Under the pieces are notes generated by a model. It worked only from the letters and a program-made list of their open reading frames with translations, was not told the origin of the DNA and did no database searches. Below, in pieces: positions 17,535 through 30,398 of a stretch of DNA of 63,234 bases (positions are counted from its first letter, which is position 1; the number at the start of each line of letters is the position of its first letter). The DNA comes from Modicisalibacter coralii (GTDB lineage Bacteria; Pseudomonadota; Gammaproteobacteria; Pseudomonadales; Halomonadaceae). The translations under genes were made by a program, and so were the position numbers. The stretch is taken from assembly GCF_004117855.1 (NCBI RefSeq), contig NZ_QWBW01000031.1:1-63234 (forward strand), given 5' to 3'.

Positions 17535-19118
17535 ATGACACCGTTCTACCGCGCCCTGCGCGAGCTGCTCACCCGGCTCGCCGACGGCGAACCGATCGAG
17601 ACCCTGCATCCCTGGTGGTCGACCCTGCTCGCCACCCTGGTGGGCGATTCACCGGCCGATGCCAGCACACTGATGGTGACGACCGACGCCGGGTTGCAGC
17701 CGGTCGCCGTGCTCGGCCTGCCGGCCGACGTGCGCGGTCGCCATTTCTCGCTCGATGCTCATCCGCGCCTGGCGGCCATCGCCAGCCACGCCGCGGTCTG
17801 CCGCTTCCCGCCCGACAGCCCGCTGCCCGATCCCTTCGACGGCCTGATCGACGAGGACCTGAGCGCGGTCCACGACTGCCTGGGCGTGGCACTGCGCGAC
17901 GGCGAACGGTTGATCGGCGTGCTGACCCTGGACGCCCTCGAGGCCGGTCGGCTCGCCACGCTGGACGACGAGGAGCTGCTGGCCAAGGCCCGCCTGCTGG
18001 GCACCTGCCTGCGCCTGGCCAGCCAGCTCAGCCAGACCCGCTCGCGACTCAGCGAGGCGCTCGACCAGGAGCGCCAGCCGCCGGTGACGATGCACTGGAA
18101 CAGCCCGGCGATGCGGCGGCTCGACGAGACCATTCGCTTGGTCGCGCCCACCGACATGTGCGTGCTGCTGCAGGGCGAGACCGGGGTCGGCAAGGAGCGG
18201 GTGGTGCGCGCCCTGCACGCCCGCTCGACGCGCCATCGCGGCCCGCTGGTCCAGGTCAACTGCGCCAGCCTGCCCGAGTCGCTGATCGAGAGCGAGCTGT
18301 TCGGCCACCGCCGCGGGGCCTTCTCCGGCGCGATCCAGGACCACCGCGGCCACTTCGCCATGGCCGACGGCGGCACCCTGATGCTCGACGAGATCGGCGA
18401 GTTGCCGCTGGCCCTGCAGCCCAAGCTGCTGCGCGCCCTGCAGGAAGGCGAGATCCAGCCGCTGGGCAGCGAGCGCGTCCAGCGTGTCGACGTTCGGGTG
18501 ATCGCCGTGACCAACCGCGACCTGGCCGCCGAGGCCGCCGCCGGACGCTTCCGCGAGGATCTCTACCACCGCCTTGGCGCCTTCCCGTTGCAGGTGCCGC
18601 CGCTGCGCGAGCGCCGCGAAGATATGCCGCTGCTGGTCGGCAGCTTCCTCGCCGACAACCGGGTCCGCCTGGGCGTGAGCAACCTGCGCCTGGCCGCCGA
18701 GGCCGAGGCCGCGTTGCTCGCCTGGCACTGGCCCGGCAACGTGCGCGAGCTGGAGCACACCCTGGGCCGGGCGGCCCTGCGCGCCCTCGGCGAACGGCTC
18801 GGTGAACGGGTCCGCGACCACGGCGCCGACAGCCGCCGTCAGGCCGTGATCCGCATCGAGCGCCACCATCTCGATCTGCCCACCGACGAGCCGGCTGCGA
18901 CGACGACGCCGCCCGAGCGCTCTGCCGCGACCGGGTCCGATGGCCCCGCGACCCGGGGCGACTGGCCGGTGCTGCGCCAGGCCACCGAGGACTTTCAGCG
19001 CCGCTATATCGACGAGGCACTGGATGCCCACGACGGCAACTGGGCGGCCACCGCTCGCACCCTGGGGCTGGACAGCGGCAACCTGCACCGCCTGGCACGC
19101 CGGCTGGGGCTCAAGTAG
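17535..19118 (+). CDS. norR: NO-responsive sigma-54 activator NorR
   Basis: This 527-residue enhancer-binding protein has an N-terminal GAF domain for a non-haem iron that binds NO; H113 and C115 in VHDCLGVAL match E. coli H111/C113. The AAA+ domain has Walker A GETGVGK (214-220) and Walker B LMLDEIGE (282-289). The C-terminal Fis-type helix-turn-helix is [20 protein letters not shown]. The sigma-54 contact loop reads GAFSGA (261-266) instead of GAFTGA. A roughly 30-residue Thr/Pro/Ala-rich linker precedes the DNA-binding domain. [10 protein letters not shown] is the conserved start; an upstream in-frame Met would overlap the operator sites. Confidence 0.95.
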   Translation: MTPFYRALRELLTRLADGEPIETLHPWWSTLLATLVGDSPADASTLMVTTDAGLQPVAVLGLPADVRGRHFSLDAHPRLAAIASHAAVCRFPPDSPLPDPFDGLIDEDLSAVHDCLGVALRDGERLIGVLTLDALEAGRLATLDDEELLAKARLLGTCLRLASQLSQTRSRLSEALDQERQPPVTMHWNSPAMRRLDETIRLVAPTDMCVLLQGETGVGKERVVRALHARSTRHRGPLVQVNCASLPESLIESELFGHRRGAFSGAIQDHRGHFAMADGGTLMLDEIGELPLALQPKLLRALQEGEIQPLGSERVQRVDVRVIAVTNRDLAAEAAAGRFREDLYHRLGAFPLQVPPLRERREDMPLLVGSFLADNRVRLGVSNLRLAAEAEAALLAWHWPGNVRELEHTLGRAALRALGERLGERVRDHGADSRRQAVIRIERHHLDLPTDEPAATTTPPERSAATGSDGPATRGDWPVLRQATEDFQRRYIDEALDAHDGNWAATARTLGLDSGNLHRLARRLGLK

Positions 19119-19133
19119 CCGACGCGTACCCAC

Positions 19134-19165
19134 AAAAAACCCGCCGGTAATGCCGACGGGGCGGG
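19134..19165 (-). terminator. Terminator, probably for ssb
   Basis: On the minus strand the stem CCCGCC/GGCGGG (plus further weak pairs) is followed by six T residues. The T-run fits minus-strand transcription from ssb, although the 141-bp repeat separates it from the ssb stop. It also sits 15 bases beyond norR, where no T-run serves the plus strand. Confidence 0.7.
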
Positions 19166-19190
19166 AGCGCGTTAGGACGACCGTGCGCCA

Positions 19191-19331
19191 GGTACAGTCT
19201 GAAAAGTCGACGAGCGAAGACAAGACAAGGCAAAAACCGGCGAAAAAGCGGAATTTACGGGGGTGTAAATGAGCATTTTGAGCCGGTTTTTAACGCCGTA
19301 TTGTCGAGCGCAGTAATTTTCAGGCAGTACC
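19191..19331. repeat. 141-bp imperfect palindromic repeat (MITE-like)
   Basis: The segment starts GGTACAGTCTGAAAAGT and ends as the near inverse, AATTTTCAGGCAGTACC. Internally, AAAAACCGGC near 19231 is matched by GCCGGTTTTT near 19282, so the whole unit can fold into one long hairpin. The loop carries GAATTTACGGGGGTGTAAATGAG-like sequence. No ORF is present. It begins exactly at the ssb stop codon and lies between ssb and its likely terminator, as expected of an inserted non-coding repeat. From memory, similar units occur between genes in halomonads and pseudomonads; a genome search is needed to confirm this. Confidence 0.65.
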
Positions 19332-19906
19332 TAGAACGGGATCTCATCGTCAAAGTCATCAAAGCTGCCGGGCTGCGGGGCGCCATAGTTGCCGCCCTGC
19401 TGGCCGCCTTGCTGACCACCCTGGGCCGGCGGCTGCTGCGGAGGACGCTGCTGGGGCGCGTTGTTGCCATAGCCGCCCTGCTGGCCGTAATTGCCGCCCT
19501 GCTGGCCGTAACCGCCCTGCTGTCCGCCGGCGTTGCCCGGCTGCTGCTGCGGGGCGAAGTCGCCGCCGCCGCGCGAATCGAGCATCTGCATGTCGTTGCA
19601 GACGATCTCCGTCGAATAGCGATCCTGGCCGTTCTGGTCCTGCCACTTGCGGGTCTGCAGCCGGCCTTCGATGTACACCTTGCCGCCCTTCTTGAGGTAC
19701 TGCTGGGCGATTTCGGCGAGCTTGTTGAACAGCACCACCCGGTGCCACTCGGTCCGCTCCTGGCGCTGACCGCTCTGCCGATCCATCCAGGTATCGGTCG
19801 TCGCCACGTTGAGGTTGGCCACCGCCGTTCCCGACGGCGTAAAGCGCACTTCAGGGTCCTGACCCAGATTGCCGATCAGGATGACCTTGTTCACACCACG
19901 GGCCAT
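19331..19906 (-). CDS. ssb: Single-stranded DNA-binding protein SSB
   Basis: SSB (191 aa) coats ssDNA in replication, recombination and repair. The OB-fold covers residues 1-112 ([56 protein letters not shown]). A long Gln/Gly-rich linker with repeated QQGG units follows, and the acidic tip ends DDFDDEIPF, the docking peptide for partner proteins. [10 protein letters not shown] is the standard start with AAGGAG upstream. The yajR-like gene lies 28 bases upstream on the same strand, so they may be co-transcribed. The stop touches the palindromic repeat. Confidence 0.97.
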   Translation of the reverse strand: MARGVNKVILIGNLGQDPEVRFTPSGTAVANLNVATTDTWMDRQSGQRQERTEWHRVVLFNKLAEIAQQYLKKGGKVYIEGRLQTRKWQDQNGQDRYSTEIVCNDMQMLDSRGGGDFAPQQQPGNAGGQQGGYGQQGGNYGQQGGYGNNAPQQRPPQQPPAQGGQQGGQQGGNYGAPQPGSFDDFDDEIPF

Positions 19907-19934
19907 GTTTGACTCCTTGCTGTTGGACGGGCGT

Positions 19935-21314
19935 TCAGGCGCCCGATGTGTCGTGTCGGGTACCGGCCACGCGGGCCAGGGCATCGGTGTCCAGGCGCTG
20001 CCGGTCGACCTTGAGATAGGCCACGCCCTCCTCGGGCACCACCATCACGTCCTCGACCCCGGCCACTGCGGCGAAGCGGGACATCAGCGTGTCGAACGCG
20101 TCGTGGCCCTCCTCGAGCGCGACGATCTCGCTGGACAGGTGCCGCGGCGCGGGCATCTTCCAGATCACCGCCAGCCAGACCGCGCCGAGCAGGGCGGCGC
20201 CGAGAAATACCGCATCATACCCGAAATGCTGGGACAGCGCCCCGCCCAGCACCCCGCCGAGGAAGGCGCCGAGGAACTGGCTGGTCGAATACACGCCCAT
20301 GGCGGTGCCCTTGGCGCCGGCCGGGGCCAGCTTGCTGATCATCGACGGCAGGGTGGCCTCGAGCAGGTTGAAGACCACGAAGAAGGCCCACAACAGCCCC
20401 AGCAGCACCCAGCGCTGATGGCCGATCTCGCCCAGCGCCAGCAGGATCAGTGTCATGCCGGCCACCGAGCCGAGGAAGGTCGCCTTCATCTGGCGGCGTT
20501 TCTCGGCGACGATCACCAGCGGCACCATGCAGACGAAGGCCAGGCCCATCACCGCCAGGTAGAACCAGCCCTGGTGCGAAGCCTGGATGCCCACGTCGAC
20601 CAGCCGGAACGGCACCGCGACGAAGGCGGCGGTGAGGATCAGGTGCAGGGCGAAGATCGAGAAATCCAGGCGCAGCAGGTTGAGGCTCGCAAGCGTGCTG
20701 CGCAGCTGACTGCGATCCATGCCCACATCGCGATGGCGTACCAGGCGCGGCGCGGCGGGCACCAGCTTCCACAACACCAGCAGGCTGGCCAGGGCGAGCA
20801 GCGCGGTGAGCCAGAACACGCTGGTCAGCCCGAAGTGGGCGGCGACCAGCGGGCCGACGACCATGGCGATGGCGAAGGCCACGCCGATCGACAAGCCGAT
20901 GGTGGCCATCGCCGCGGTGCGGGTCTGCTCGCGGGTCTGGTCGGCGAGCAGCGCCATGATCGCGCCGGCCACCGCGCCGCTGCCCTGCAGGCAGCGCCCG
21001 GCGATGATCTCGAAGATGGTATCGGCCTCGGCGGCGATCACGCTGCCGAGCATGAACAGCATCAGGCCGCCGGCGATCACCGCCTTGCGTCCCACGCGAT
21101 CCGAGAGCAGGCCGAAGGGGATCTGGAAGACCGCCTGGGTCAGGCCGTAGGCGCCCAGCGCCAGGCCGACGAGCAGCGGTGTGGCGCCGGCGAGGTCCCT
21201 GGCATAGAGCGCCAGGACCGGGAGTACCATGAAGAGGCCGAGCATGCGGGTGGCGTACAGGCCGGCGAGGCCGGTGATGGCACGCCGCTCGGAGGTCAGT
21301 AGTCGAGCAGTCAT
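19935..21314 (-). CDS. MFS transporter, YajR type with C-terminal YAM-like domain
   Basis: This 459-residue protein has 12 predicted transmembrane helices and the MFS motif [17 protein letters not shown] between helices 2 and 3. The last 65 residues (from about [11 protein letters not shown]) are soluble and end in a beta-alpha-beta-like stretch, [23 protein letters not shown]. This matches the extra C-terminal domain of E. coli YajR. The transported substrate is unknown. The uvrA / yajR-like / ssb neighbourhood is common in pseudomonads and relatives. Confidence 0.85.
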   Translation of the reverse strand: MTARLLTSERRAITGLAGLYATRMLGLFMVLPVLALYARDLAGATPLLVGLALGAYGLTQAVFQIPFGLLSDRVGRKAVIAGGLMLFMLGSVIAAEADTIFEIIAGRCLQGSGAVAGAIMALLADQTREQTRTAAMATIGLSIGVAFAIAMVVGPLVAAHFGLTSVFWLTALLALASLLVLWKLVPAAPRLVRHRDVGMDRSQLRSTLASLNLLRLDFSIFALHLILTAAFVAVPFRLVDVGIQASHQGWFYLAVMGLAFVCMVPLVIVAEKRRQMKATFLGSVAGMTLILLALGEIGHQRWVLLGLLWAFFVVFNLLEATLPSMISKLAPAGAKGTAMGVYSTSQFLGAFLGGVLGGALSQHFGYDAVFLGAALLGAVWLAVIWKMPAPRHLSSEIVALEEGHDAFDTLMSRFAAVAGVEDVMVVPEEGVAYLKVDRQRLDTDALARVAGTRHDTSGA

Positions 21315-21677
21315 GGGCAGGTTCGCAGTCTGGGTGAACGGGAAGGGGAAACAGCTTGCGAGTCGCAAAGCGCCACCGGGCGACGGCCGGAAGACGGCGC
21401 GGGCTCGGCCAGACGGTACCCATCGGCCCATGCCTTGCGTGCATGAGCGCCGGCAGCGGCGTACACCGACGCCTCGTGCCGTGTCTGCCTGATCGGGCTC
21501 GCTCGTCATTCGCGACGACGCGCCGGCATGCGGCACCGAGCGCGACTATTCTACCGGTTCGCGCCCATCGGGGGAAAGCCGCGCACGACCGGGCCGACCC
21601 GGCCGCTTAACCCGGGTTGCTATGGTCGCAACCGGCCAGGGCGTATAATGGAAATTTTGCGCTGCAATGAGGTGGCA
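21315..21677. promoter_or_regulatory. 363-bp divergent promoter region between yajR-like gene and uvrA
   Basis: No gene is supported here. It holds a perfect -10 TATAAT for uvrA at 21644-21649 without a well-spaced -35. An inverted repeat GGTTGC/GCAACC (21615-21633) lies just upstream of it. A 13-bp palindrome TTGCGA-G-TCGCAA (21356-21368) lies close to the transporter gene. I found no CTGT-N8-ACAG LexA box, which would be expected if uvrA were SOS-controlled as in E. coli. Confidence 0.5.
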
Positions 21678-24548
<2,871 letters not shown>

Positions 24549-24610
24549 CGGCCGACACTCACCCGTGCGCACCGCCTTCATGACGCGCGAGCCCCTTGAA
24601 GGTGGTGCCG

Positions 24611-25771
24611 CTACGAGTTCGGTGAGAGCGTCTTCACGCGCTCGCCGGATAACCGTCTGCCGACCAGGAGAGCACCGGCAAACAAGGCCAGACCAAAGAG
24701 TCCCAGCGCCAGCGTGTGTCCCCAGAGATCCGCGACCATACCGATGAGCACCACTGGCAGGCTGAAGCCGGTATACGCCATCAGGAAAAACCCGGCACTG
24801 GCACGCTCGGTCTGCTCGCCCGCCAGCTCCAGCACGCCACTCATGCCACCCAGGTAGATGAACCCGTAACAGGCACTGCTGGCGGCCAGGGTACCGATCA
24901 AGATCGCACTCATCACGCCCTCGGTCGCGCCCCAGGCAATGGATCCGAACGCCAGTGGCAGTATCGCCAAGCCAAGCCGCGTCGCGCCCCGGGGAGACAG
25001 TCGGCGTGCCCAGGGCTGGAACAGCACCCCGCAACTGCAGATACCGAAGGTGGCAAAACCCGACCACTCCGCCAGCCCATGCTTTTCGAGCGCAGAGGGC
25101 AGCAAGGCAATGACCAGGCCCACGGTCGCCCAGGCCAGCAGGATGGCCAGGGCGAACGGCAAGCTGCCCGACGGCCAGCTCGGCAGTTTCAGCATCCCAC
25201 CACCGCCCCGACGGCGCGCATGACGATCCTCGAGTCCCGATACCAGCAGCAACGCCAGGCTGGCCGCTGGCAGATATAACCACAGACTCGGCGGCACCAG
25301 TTCGACTCGGTGCAGTAGAAAAAGGCTGGTGATCGCTGCGCCGAGCCCGAAGCCCAGGGAGGTACTGGCGGCGACCCAGTTGGCTGCCTGGCGGCGATCC
25401 CCCCTCTGGAGCAGGTCCACCATCCATCCCGGTGCGACCGACGCCATCATCGCCGTCCCCAGACCCATCATCAGGCGGGCGATACCGAGACTCACCAGCC
25501 CGGGGGCCACGATCGTCAGGGCCGTCGCTGCCAGCGTCAGACAAAGTGCCCCCACGATCATGCCCTTTCTGCCGATCCGATCCACCAGGCCGTTCAGCAT
25601 CAGCAGTACCGGAAAGACCCCCAACACGTAACAGGCAAAGGCGACGCTGCTCGCGCCTGTCCCGACGCCGTCCTTGTCCGCCAGCAGCGCGTAGAGCGGG
25701 GCCTGTAGATTGACGGCGGTGGTAATCAGGCATAGGGCTACGGCAAGCCGGGTGGCATCGAGGCGGGGCAT
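24611..25771 (-). CDS. MFS transporter, substrate unknown
   Basis: This 386-residue protein has about 12 hydrophobic helices and motif A NGLVDRIGRKGMIVGALCL. MPRLDATRLAVALCL at 25771 fits the family start; a longer frame crosses the divergent promoter. It is divergently transcribed from a MocR-type regulator, an arrangement in which the regulator commonly controls the transporter. It resembles drug/metabolite efflux carriers more than sugar importers, but sequence alone does not fix the substrate. Confidence 0.8.
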   Translation of the reverse strand: MPRLDATRLAVALCLITTAVNLQAPLYALLADKDGVGTGASSVAFACYVLGVFPVLLMLNGLVDRIGRKGMIVGALCLTLAATALTIVAPGLVSLGIARLMMGLGTAMMASVAPGWMVDLLQRGDRRQAANWVAASTSLGFGLGAAITSLFLLHRVELVPPSLWLYLPAASLALLLVSGLEDRHARRRGGGGMLKLPSWPSGSLPFALAILLAWATVGLVIALLPSALEKHGLAEWSGFATFGICSCGVLFQPWARRLSPRGATRLGLAILPLAFGSIAWGATEGVMSAILIGTLAASSACYGFIYLGGMSGVLELAGEQTERASAGFFLMAYTGFSLPVVLIGMVADLWGHTLALGLFGLALFAGALLVGRRLSGERVKTLSPNS

Positions 25772-25780
25772 GGTGCATTC

Positions 25781-25883
25781 CTGTACATACAGACTGACGG
25801 AGCCGTCAGCATGAGGCGCCCATGCCCCCGTGGAGAAGGCACGGCGGCGAGTCGTTCGCTTGAACTGTACAGGCGTTTTCAAG
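25781..25883. promoter_or_regulatory. Operator-like repeats between the MFS and MocR genes
   Basis: The 248-bp divergent region has a repeated CTGTACA (25781-25787 and 25865-25871). The first lies in CTGTACATACAG and the second in CTGTACAG. There is also a perfect 7-bp inverted repeat CTGACGG-AG-CCGTCAG (25794-25809) and a spaced CTTGAA/TTCAAG pair (25859-25883). These are plausible binding sites for the neighbouring regulator. Confidence 0.4.
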
Positions 25884-26019
25884 AACGATCGGGACGCCGG
25901 ACACCATCAAGGCCCCGCAGCACCGTATTCTGGCTCACGGCCCGACAGCCATGATTTGCCCGCCATGATGGCGAGTCGCACAATAATCGCCACAGCCCTC
26001 GTCCCTTGCTGGAGCCCTC

Positions 26020-27417
26020 ATGCCCCATGACGCCGACCTCCCTGTTTCCCGTCCCCAGACGACCTACGTCGTCGAGCACCTGCGCACGGGATTCATAGAG
26101 AACGGCGCAGGCGCGGGGAGCCGACTGCCGTCCATTCGCCGGCTAACCCGCGAACTCGCTGTCGGCCGCAATACGGTCATCGAAGCCTATGAACACCTCG
26201 TCGCGGAAGGCCTGGTTCATTCCAGACCGGGCGCCGGTTTTTTCGTGGCGGAGCGGGCTCGATCCGGGCAGGAAGATACCATCCCCGTGTCCTTGGCCGA
26301 CGTCACCAGCGAAAACTGGCGCCTCTTCGAACAGGACGATACGCGCCTCAAGCTGGGCTGCGGCTGGTTGCCGGATGACTGGCGGGAAATCGACGACCTC
26401 GCCCATGCCATTCGTTCGGTGACACGACAAAGCAGGGCCGGCGTTTTCGACTATAGCCCGCCGCTGGGCACGCCGGCACTGCGGACCTTGATCCAGCAAC
26501 GCCTTCGTCGGCTCGGTATCGAGACGCACGCCAACCAGATCCTGCTGACCGGCGGCGGCAGCCACGCACTCGACCTGCTGGTGAGGCTGTTGATCCGCCC
26601 CGGGGACACCGTCCTGGTCGAATCCCCGGGCTACTACAACTTGCTCGGCCTATTGCGCCTGCAGCGCGCCAACATCATCGCCGTCCCCCGCCGCGCCGAC
26701 GGTCCCGATATCGAACGCCTCGAGGCCTTGCTGCTCGAGCACCGTCCGAGCCTGATGTTCATCAATAGCGTCTTCCAGAACCCGACCGGCACCAGCCTCT
26801 CGGCGCCGATCGCTCATCGCCTTCTGCGGCTCGCCGAACGACACGACGTCCGGATCATCGAGGATGACATCTATGCCGACTTTCAAAACACGCCGTCGGT
26901 GCGCTTGTCCGAGCTGGACGGCCTCGACCGGGTGATCTATGTCGGCAGCTTTTCCAAGAGTCTGTCCTGCTCGTTGCGGGTGGGGTTCATCTCGGGCCAG
27001 CCGGAACTGATCCGCCGCCTCGTCGACGTGAAAATGCTGACCAGCATCTCCGCGCCTCACTTTGCCGAGCAGGTCCTGGCCACCATGCTTCAGAACGGCA
27101 GCTATCGACGCATGATGGAACGACTCAGGGTTCGTCTGGCCAGGCAGATGTCAGCCACACTGGCGCTGCTACGCAAGGCCGGGTGGCAGATCTTCGATGC
27201 TCCCGCCGGCGGCCTGTTCGTCTGGACGCGCCACCCCGACATCGAATCCTCTCAGCGTCTGGTCGCCCATGCCGCCACACGCGGCATCGCCTTGTCACCA
27301 GGACGGGTCTTCTTGCCCGAGGCACGGGACACACCCTGGCTACGCATCAACGTCGCCTACGCCACCGATGCTCGCGCGCGACGCTTCCTGGCCGACCCCG
27401 CCAACGACCGTGCATGA
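26020..27417 (+). CDS. MocR-type regulator (GntR helix-turn-helix plus aminotransferase-like domain)
   Basis: This 465-residue fusion has an N-terminal winged helix of the GntR family (SRLPSIRRLTRELAVGRNTV, then AYEHLVAEGLVHSRPGAGFF; about residues 13-77). A class-I aminotransferase fold follows, with SPGYYNLLGLLRL, FINSVFQNPTGTSLS, IIEDDIYADF and the PLP-lysine in VGSFSKSLSCSLRVGF. Such proteins sense PLP adducts of an amine or amino acid. The divergent MFS gene is the likely target. It most resembles the PLP-dependent regulator group, not true aminotransferases, because of the DNA-binding domain. Confidence 0.9.
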   Translation: MPHDADLPVSRPQTTYVVEHLRTGFIENGAGAGSRLPSIRRLTRELAVGRNTVIEAYEHLVAEGLVHSRPGAGFFVAERARSGQEDTIPVSLADVTSENWRLFEQDDTRLKLGCGWLPDDWREIDDLAHAIRSVTRQSRAGVFDYSPPLGTPALRTLIQQRLRRLGIETHANQILLTGGGSHALDLLVRLLIRPGDTVLVESPGYYNLLGLLRLQRANIIAVPRRADGPDIERLEALLLEHRPSLMFINSVFQNPTGTSLSAPIAHRLLRLAERHDVRIIEDDIYADFQNTPSVRLSELDGLDRVIYVGSFSKSLSCSLRVGFISGQPELIRRLVDVKMLTSISAPHFAEQVLATMLQNGSYRRMMERLRVRLARQMSATLALLRKAGWQIFDAPAGGLFVWTRHPDIESSQRLVAHAATRGIALSPGRVFLPEARDTPWLRINVAYATDARARRFLADPANDRA

Positions 27418-27449
27418 AAAAACCGGCTCCTCCAGGGGAGAAGCCGGTT
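27417..27449 (-). terminator. Terminator of the ribosomal-protein supercluster
   Basis: On the minus strand an 8-bp stem AACCGGCT/AGCCGGTT with a GA/C-rich loop is followed by six T residues. It ends the long minus-strand transcript after rplQ and overlaps the last base of the convergent MocR gene. Confidence 0.9.
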
Positions 27450-27481
27450 GTGCGTAGCCAGGACAGATGCGCGGGAGGGGT

Positions 27482-27868
27482 TTACTCCTCGCCGGCAGCT
27501 TCCTCGACGGCCGGACGGTCGATCAGCTCGACGTAGGCCATCGGCGCGTTGTCGCCGGCGCGGTAACCGCACTTCAGGACGCGCACGTAACCGCCGGGGC
27601 GGTTGGCGAAACGCGGGCCGAGCTCGTTGAAGAGCTTGCCGACCGCTTCCTTGGAGCGGGTCCGGCTGAAGGCCAGACGACGGTTGGCGACGCTGTCCTG
27701 CTTGGCCAGGGTGATCAGCGGCTCGATGTGACGACGCAGCTCCTTGGCCTTGGGCAGGGTTGTCTTGATGACTTCGTGCTCGACCAGCGAGACGCACATG
27801 TTCTTGAACATGGCCTGGCGGTGCGAGCTCGTACGATTGAGGTGACGACCACTCTTACGATGACGCAT
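27482..27868 (-). CDS. rplQ: 50S ribosomal protein L17
   Basis: L17 (128 aa; [20 protein letters not shown]) binds 23S rRNA near the tunnel exit. The conserved [27 protein letters not shown] region is complete in meaning and length, and the tail is acidic as in related bacteria. It is the last gene of the alpha operon, 34 bases after rpoA. Confidence 0.98.
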   Translation of the reverse strand: MRHRKSGRHLNRTSSHRQAMFKNMCVSLVEHEVIKTTLPKAKELRRHIEPLITLAKQDSVANRRLAFSRTRSKEAVGKLFNELGPRFANRPGGYVRVLKCGYRAGDNAPMAYVELIDRPAVEEAAGEE

Positions 27869-27902
27869 GGTTATGTTCCTTAACTGGGACTCGAGTCGAC
27901 GC

Positions 27903-28901
27903 TCACGCGGAGGCCTTGTCGTCCTTCAGGCTAGCCGGCGGCCAGTTCTCCAGCCGCATGCCCAGGGACAGGCCGCGCGCTGCCAGGACGTCCTTGATCT
28001 CGTTCAAGGACTTCTTGCCGAGGTTCGGGGTCTTCAACAGCTCCACCTCGGTGCGCTGAATCAGGTCACCGATGTAGTAGATGTTCTCGGCCTTGAGGCA
28101 GTTGGCGCTGCGGACGGTCAACTCGAGATCGTCTACGGGGCGCAGCAGGATGGGATCGATGTGATCCTCTTCCTCCTCGACTTCCTGTTCCTTGTCGGCT
28201 TCCAGGTCGACGAACGCGCCCAGCTGCTCCTGCAGGATGGTCGCGCTGCGACGGATCGCCTCTTCCGGATCCAGGGTGCCGTCGGTTTCCAGGTCGATGA
28301 CCAGCTTGTCCAGGTCGGTCCGCTGTTCGACACGCGCCGCTTCGACGGCGTAGGAAACGCGACGCACGGGGCTGAAGGTCGCATCCAGCTGCAGGCGACC
28401 GATGGCCCGGGTTTCGTCATCCGCACTGACACGGGTATCCGCGGGCTCATAGCCACGACCGCGAGCGACCTTGAGCTGCATCTGGAGCTCGGCGCCCTCG
28501 TTGACGTGGGCAATCACGTGCTCGGGATTGACGATCTCGACGTCGTGGTCGGCGGCGATGTCACCGGCAGTCACGATGCACGGGCCCTGCTTGTTCAGCG
28601 AGAGCACGGCCTCGTCGCGACTGTGCATCTTGATGGCCACGTCCTTGAGGTTGAGAAGGATCTCGATGACATCCTCCTGAACCCCTTCGATCGCGCTGTA
28701 TTCGTGGTCAACACCGGCGATTTCCGCCTCTACCACGGCGCAACCGGGCATGGAAGACAGCAGGATGCGACGCAGAGCATTCCCCAGGGTGTGACCGAAG
28801 CCGCGCTCGAACGGCTCGAGCACGATCTTCGCGTGGTGCGCGTTGATCTCTTCGACCTTGATATCGCGAGGACGGAGAAACTCTGTCACTGAACGCTGCA
28901 T
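27903..28901 (-). CDS. rpoA: RNA polymerase alpha subunit
   Basis: RpoA (332 aa) has the N-terminal assembly domain ([20 protein letters not shown], residues 24-43, and [13 protein letters not shown]) and the C-terminal DNA/activator-binding domain ([40 protein letters not shown]) joined by an acidic linker. [14 protein letters not shown] is the usual start. An intercistronic hairpin (28947-28967) precedes it. Confidence 0.99.
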   Translation of the reverse strand: MQRSVTEFLRPRDIKVEEINAHHAKIVLEPFERGFGHTLGNALRRILLSSMPGCAVVEAEIAGVDHEYSAIEGVQEDVIEILLNLKDVAIKMHSRDEAVLSLNKQGPCIVTAGDIAADHDVEIVNPEHVIAHVNEGAELQMQLKVARGRGYEPADTRVSADDETRAIGRLQLDATFSPVRRVSYAVEAARVEQRTDLDKLVIDLETDGTLDPEEAIRRSATILQEQLGAFVDLEADKEQEVEEEEDHIDPILLRPVDDLELTVRSANCLKAENIYYIGDLIQRTEVELLKTPNLGKKSLNEIKDVLAARGLSLGMRLENWPPASLKDDKASA

Positions 28902-28986
28902 ATGAACACCTTTCAGGCTGCCAAACGGATACTCGGTACTCGACACCAGGCCTGCGGCGCAGGCCTGACATCACGCGGGGCGACGT

Positions 28987-29607
28987 TTACTTCGAGTACA
29001 GCTCGACGATCAGGTTTTCGTTGATGTCGGCAGACAGGTCGCCGCGTTCCGGGACAGCCTTGAAAGTGCCTTCCATCTTCTTCGAGTCGACATCGACCCA
29101 GGCGACGTCGCCACGCTGGCCGGCCAGTTGCAGGGCGCTCTGGATGCGCACCTGGTTCTTGGCCTTCTCGCGGACGGAGACGACGTCACCGGGACGGACC
29201 TGATAGGACGCCACGTTGACGGTCTTGCCGTTGACGGCGATCGCCTTGTGACTCACCAGCTGACGCGCTTCGGCACGCGTCGAGCCGAAGCCCATGCGGT
29301 AGACGACGTTGTCCAGTCGGGATTCGAGCAACTGCAGTAGCAACTCACCGGTCGCGCCCTTCAGGCGGGCCGCTTCCTTGTAGTAGTTGCGGAACTGGTT
29401 CTCGAGCACGCCGTAGATACGACGTACTTTCTGCTTCTCGCGAAGCTGCAAGCCGTAGTCGGAAAGACGCTGACGGCGCTGGCCGTGCACACCCGGGATC
29501 TGCTCGGATTTGCACTTCTTCTCGAAGGGAGTGACACCGCTCTTGAGGAAGAGGTCGGTACCTTCACGACGAGACAGTTTGCACTTCGGTCCAATATAAC
29601 GAGCCAT
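28987..29607 (-). CDS. rpsD: 30S ribosomal protein S4
   Basis: S4 (206 aa) nucleates 30S assembly on the 16S 5' domain. It has the S4 RNA-binding domain around [21 protein letters not shown]. In E. coli S4 is also the translational repressor of the alpha operon, acting at the rpsM leader; a structured leader is present here too. The length matches E. coli exactly. Confidence 0.99.
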   Translation of the reverse strand: MARYIGPKCKLSRREGTDLFLKSGVTPFEKKCKSEQIPGVHGQRRQRLSDYGLQLREKQKVRRIYGVLENQFRNYYKEAARLKGATGELLLQLLESRLDNVVYRMGFGSTRAEARQLVSHKAIAVNGKTVNVASYQVRPGDVVSVREKAKNQVRIQSALQLAGQRGDVAWVDVDSKKMEGTFKAVPERGDLSADINENLIVELYSK

Positions 29608-29619
29608 GAGTCTGTCTCC

Positions 29620-30006
29620 TTAAACGCGGCGTTTCTTCGGCGGACGGCAGCCGTTGTGGGGAACGGGCGTCGCGTCGGTGATGCTCTGCACGCGGAAACC
29701 GGCGGCATTCAGTGCACGCACGGCGGACTCACGGCCCGGACCGGGGCCTTTGACCAGCACGTCGACGTTTTTCACACCATACTCGGCTGCAGCAGTCGCT
29801 GCACGTTCACTCGCCACTTGAGCTGCGAACGGGGTGCTCTTGCGAGAACCACGAAAACCCGAACCACCGGCAGTCGCCCAGGAAAGAGCGTTGCCCTGGC
29901 GGTCTGTGATCGTCACGATCGTGTTGTTAAAAGAGGCATGGATGTGGGCAACCGCATCCACTACCTGCTTTTTCACCTTTTTACGGTTACTACGCGGGTT
30001 AGCCAT
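29620..30006 (-). CDS. rpsK: 30S ribosomal protein S11
   Basis: S11 (128 aa) sits on the 30S platform near the E site. The signature [20 protein letters not shown] and the C-terminal [10 protein letters not shown] are present. It lies 12 bases upstream of rpsD in the alpha operon. Confidence 0.99.
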   Translation of the reverse strand: MANPRSNRKKVKKQVVDAVAHIHASFNNTIVTITDRQGNALSWATAGGSGFRGSRKSTPFAAQVASERAATAAAEYGVKNVDVLVKGPGPGRESAVRALNAAGFRVQSITDATPVPHNGCRPPKKRRV

Positions 30007-30041
30007 GTTGATGTCTATTCCTGTCTAAACGCCAGAACGTG

Positions 30042-30398
30042 TTATTTGCGGATCGGCTTGCGCGGGCCCTTGCGGGTACGCGCATTGGTCTTGGTGCGCT
30101 GGCCGCGCAGCGGAAGACCACGACGATGGCGCAGACCACGATAGCAACCCAGGTCCATGAGACGCTTGATGTTCAGCGTCGTATCACGGCGAAGGTCGCC
30201 TTCAACGGTATACTTGCCGACTTCTGTGCGCAGGGCATCCACCTGTTCGGCGGACAGCTCCTGCACCTTGGTCGTCGGCTCGATGCCGACCGCGACACAG
30301 ATGTCCTGTGCGCGAGTGCGGCCAATCCCGAAGATATAGGTCAGCGAGATCGCCGCATGCTTGTTGTCCGGGATATTGACGCCTGCAATACGGGCCAT
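30042..30398 (-). CDS. rpsM: 30S ribosomal protein S13
   Basis: S13 (118 aa; [20 protein letters not shown]) lies in the 30S head and forms bridges to the 50S subunit and P-site tRNA. The basic tail ends [12 protein letters not shown]. As first gene of the alpha operon it follows a 123-bp structured leader. Confidence 0.99.
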   Translation of the reverse strand: MARIAGVNIPDNKHAAISLTYIFGIGRTRAQDICVAVGIEPTTKVQELSAEQVDALRTEVGKYTVEGDLRRDTTLNIKRLMDLGCYRGLRHRRGLPLRGQRTKTNARTRKGPRKPIRK

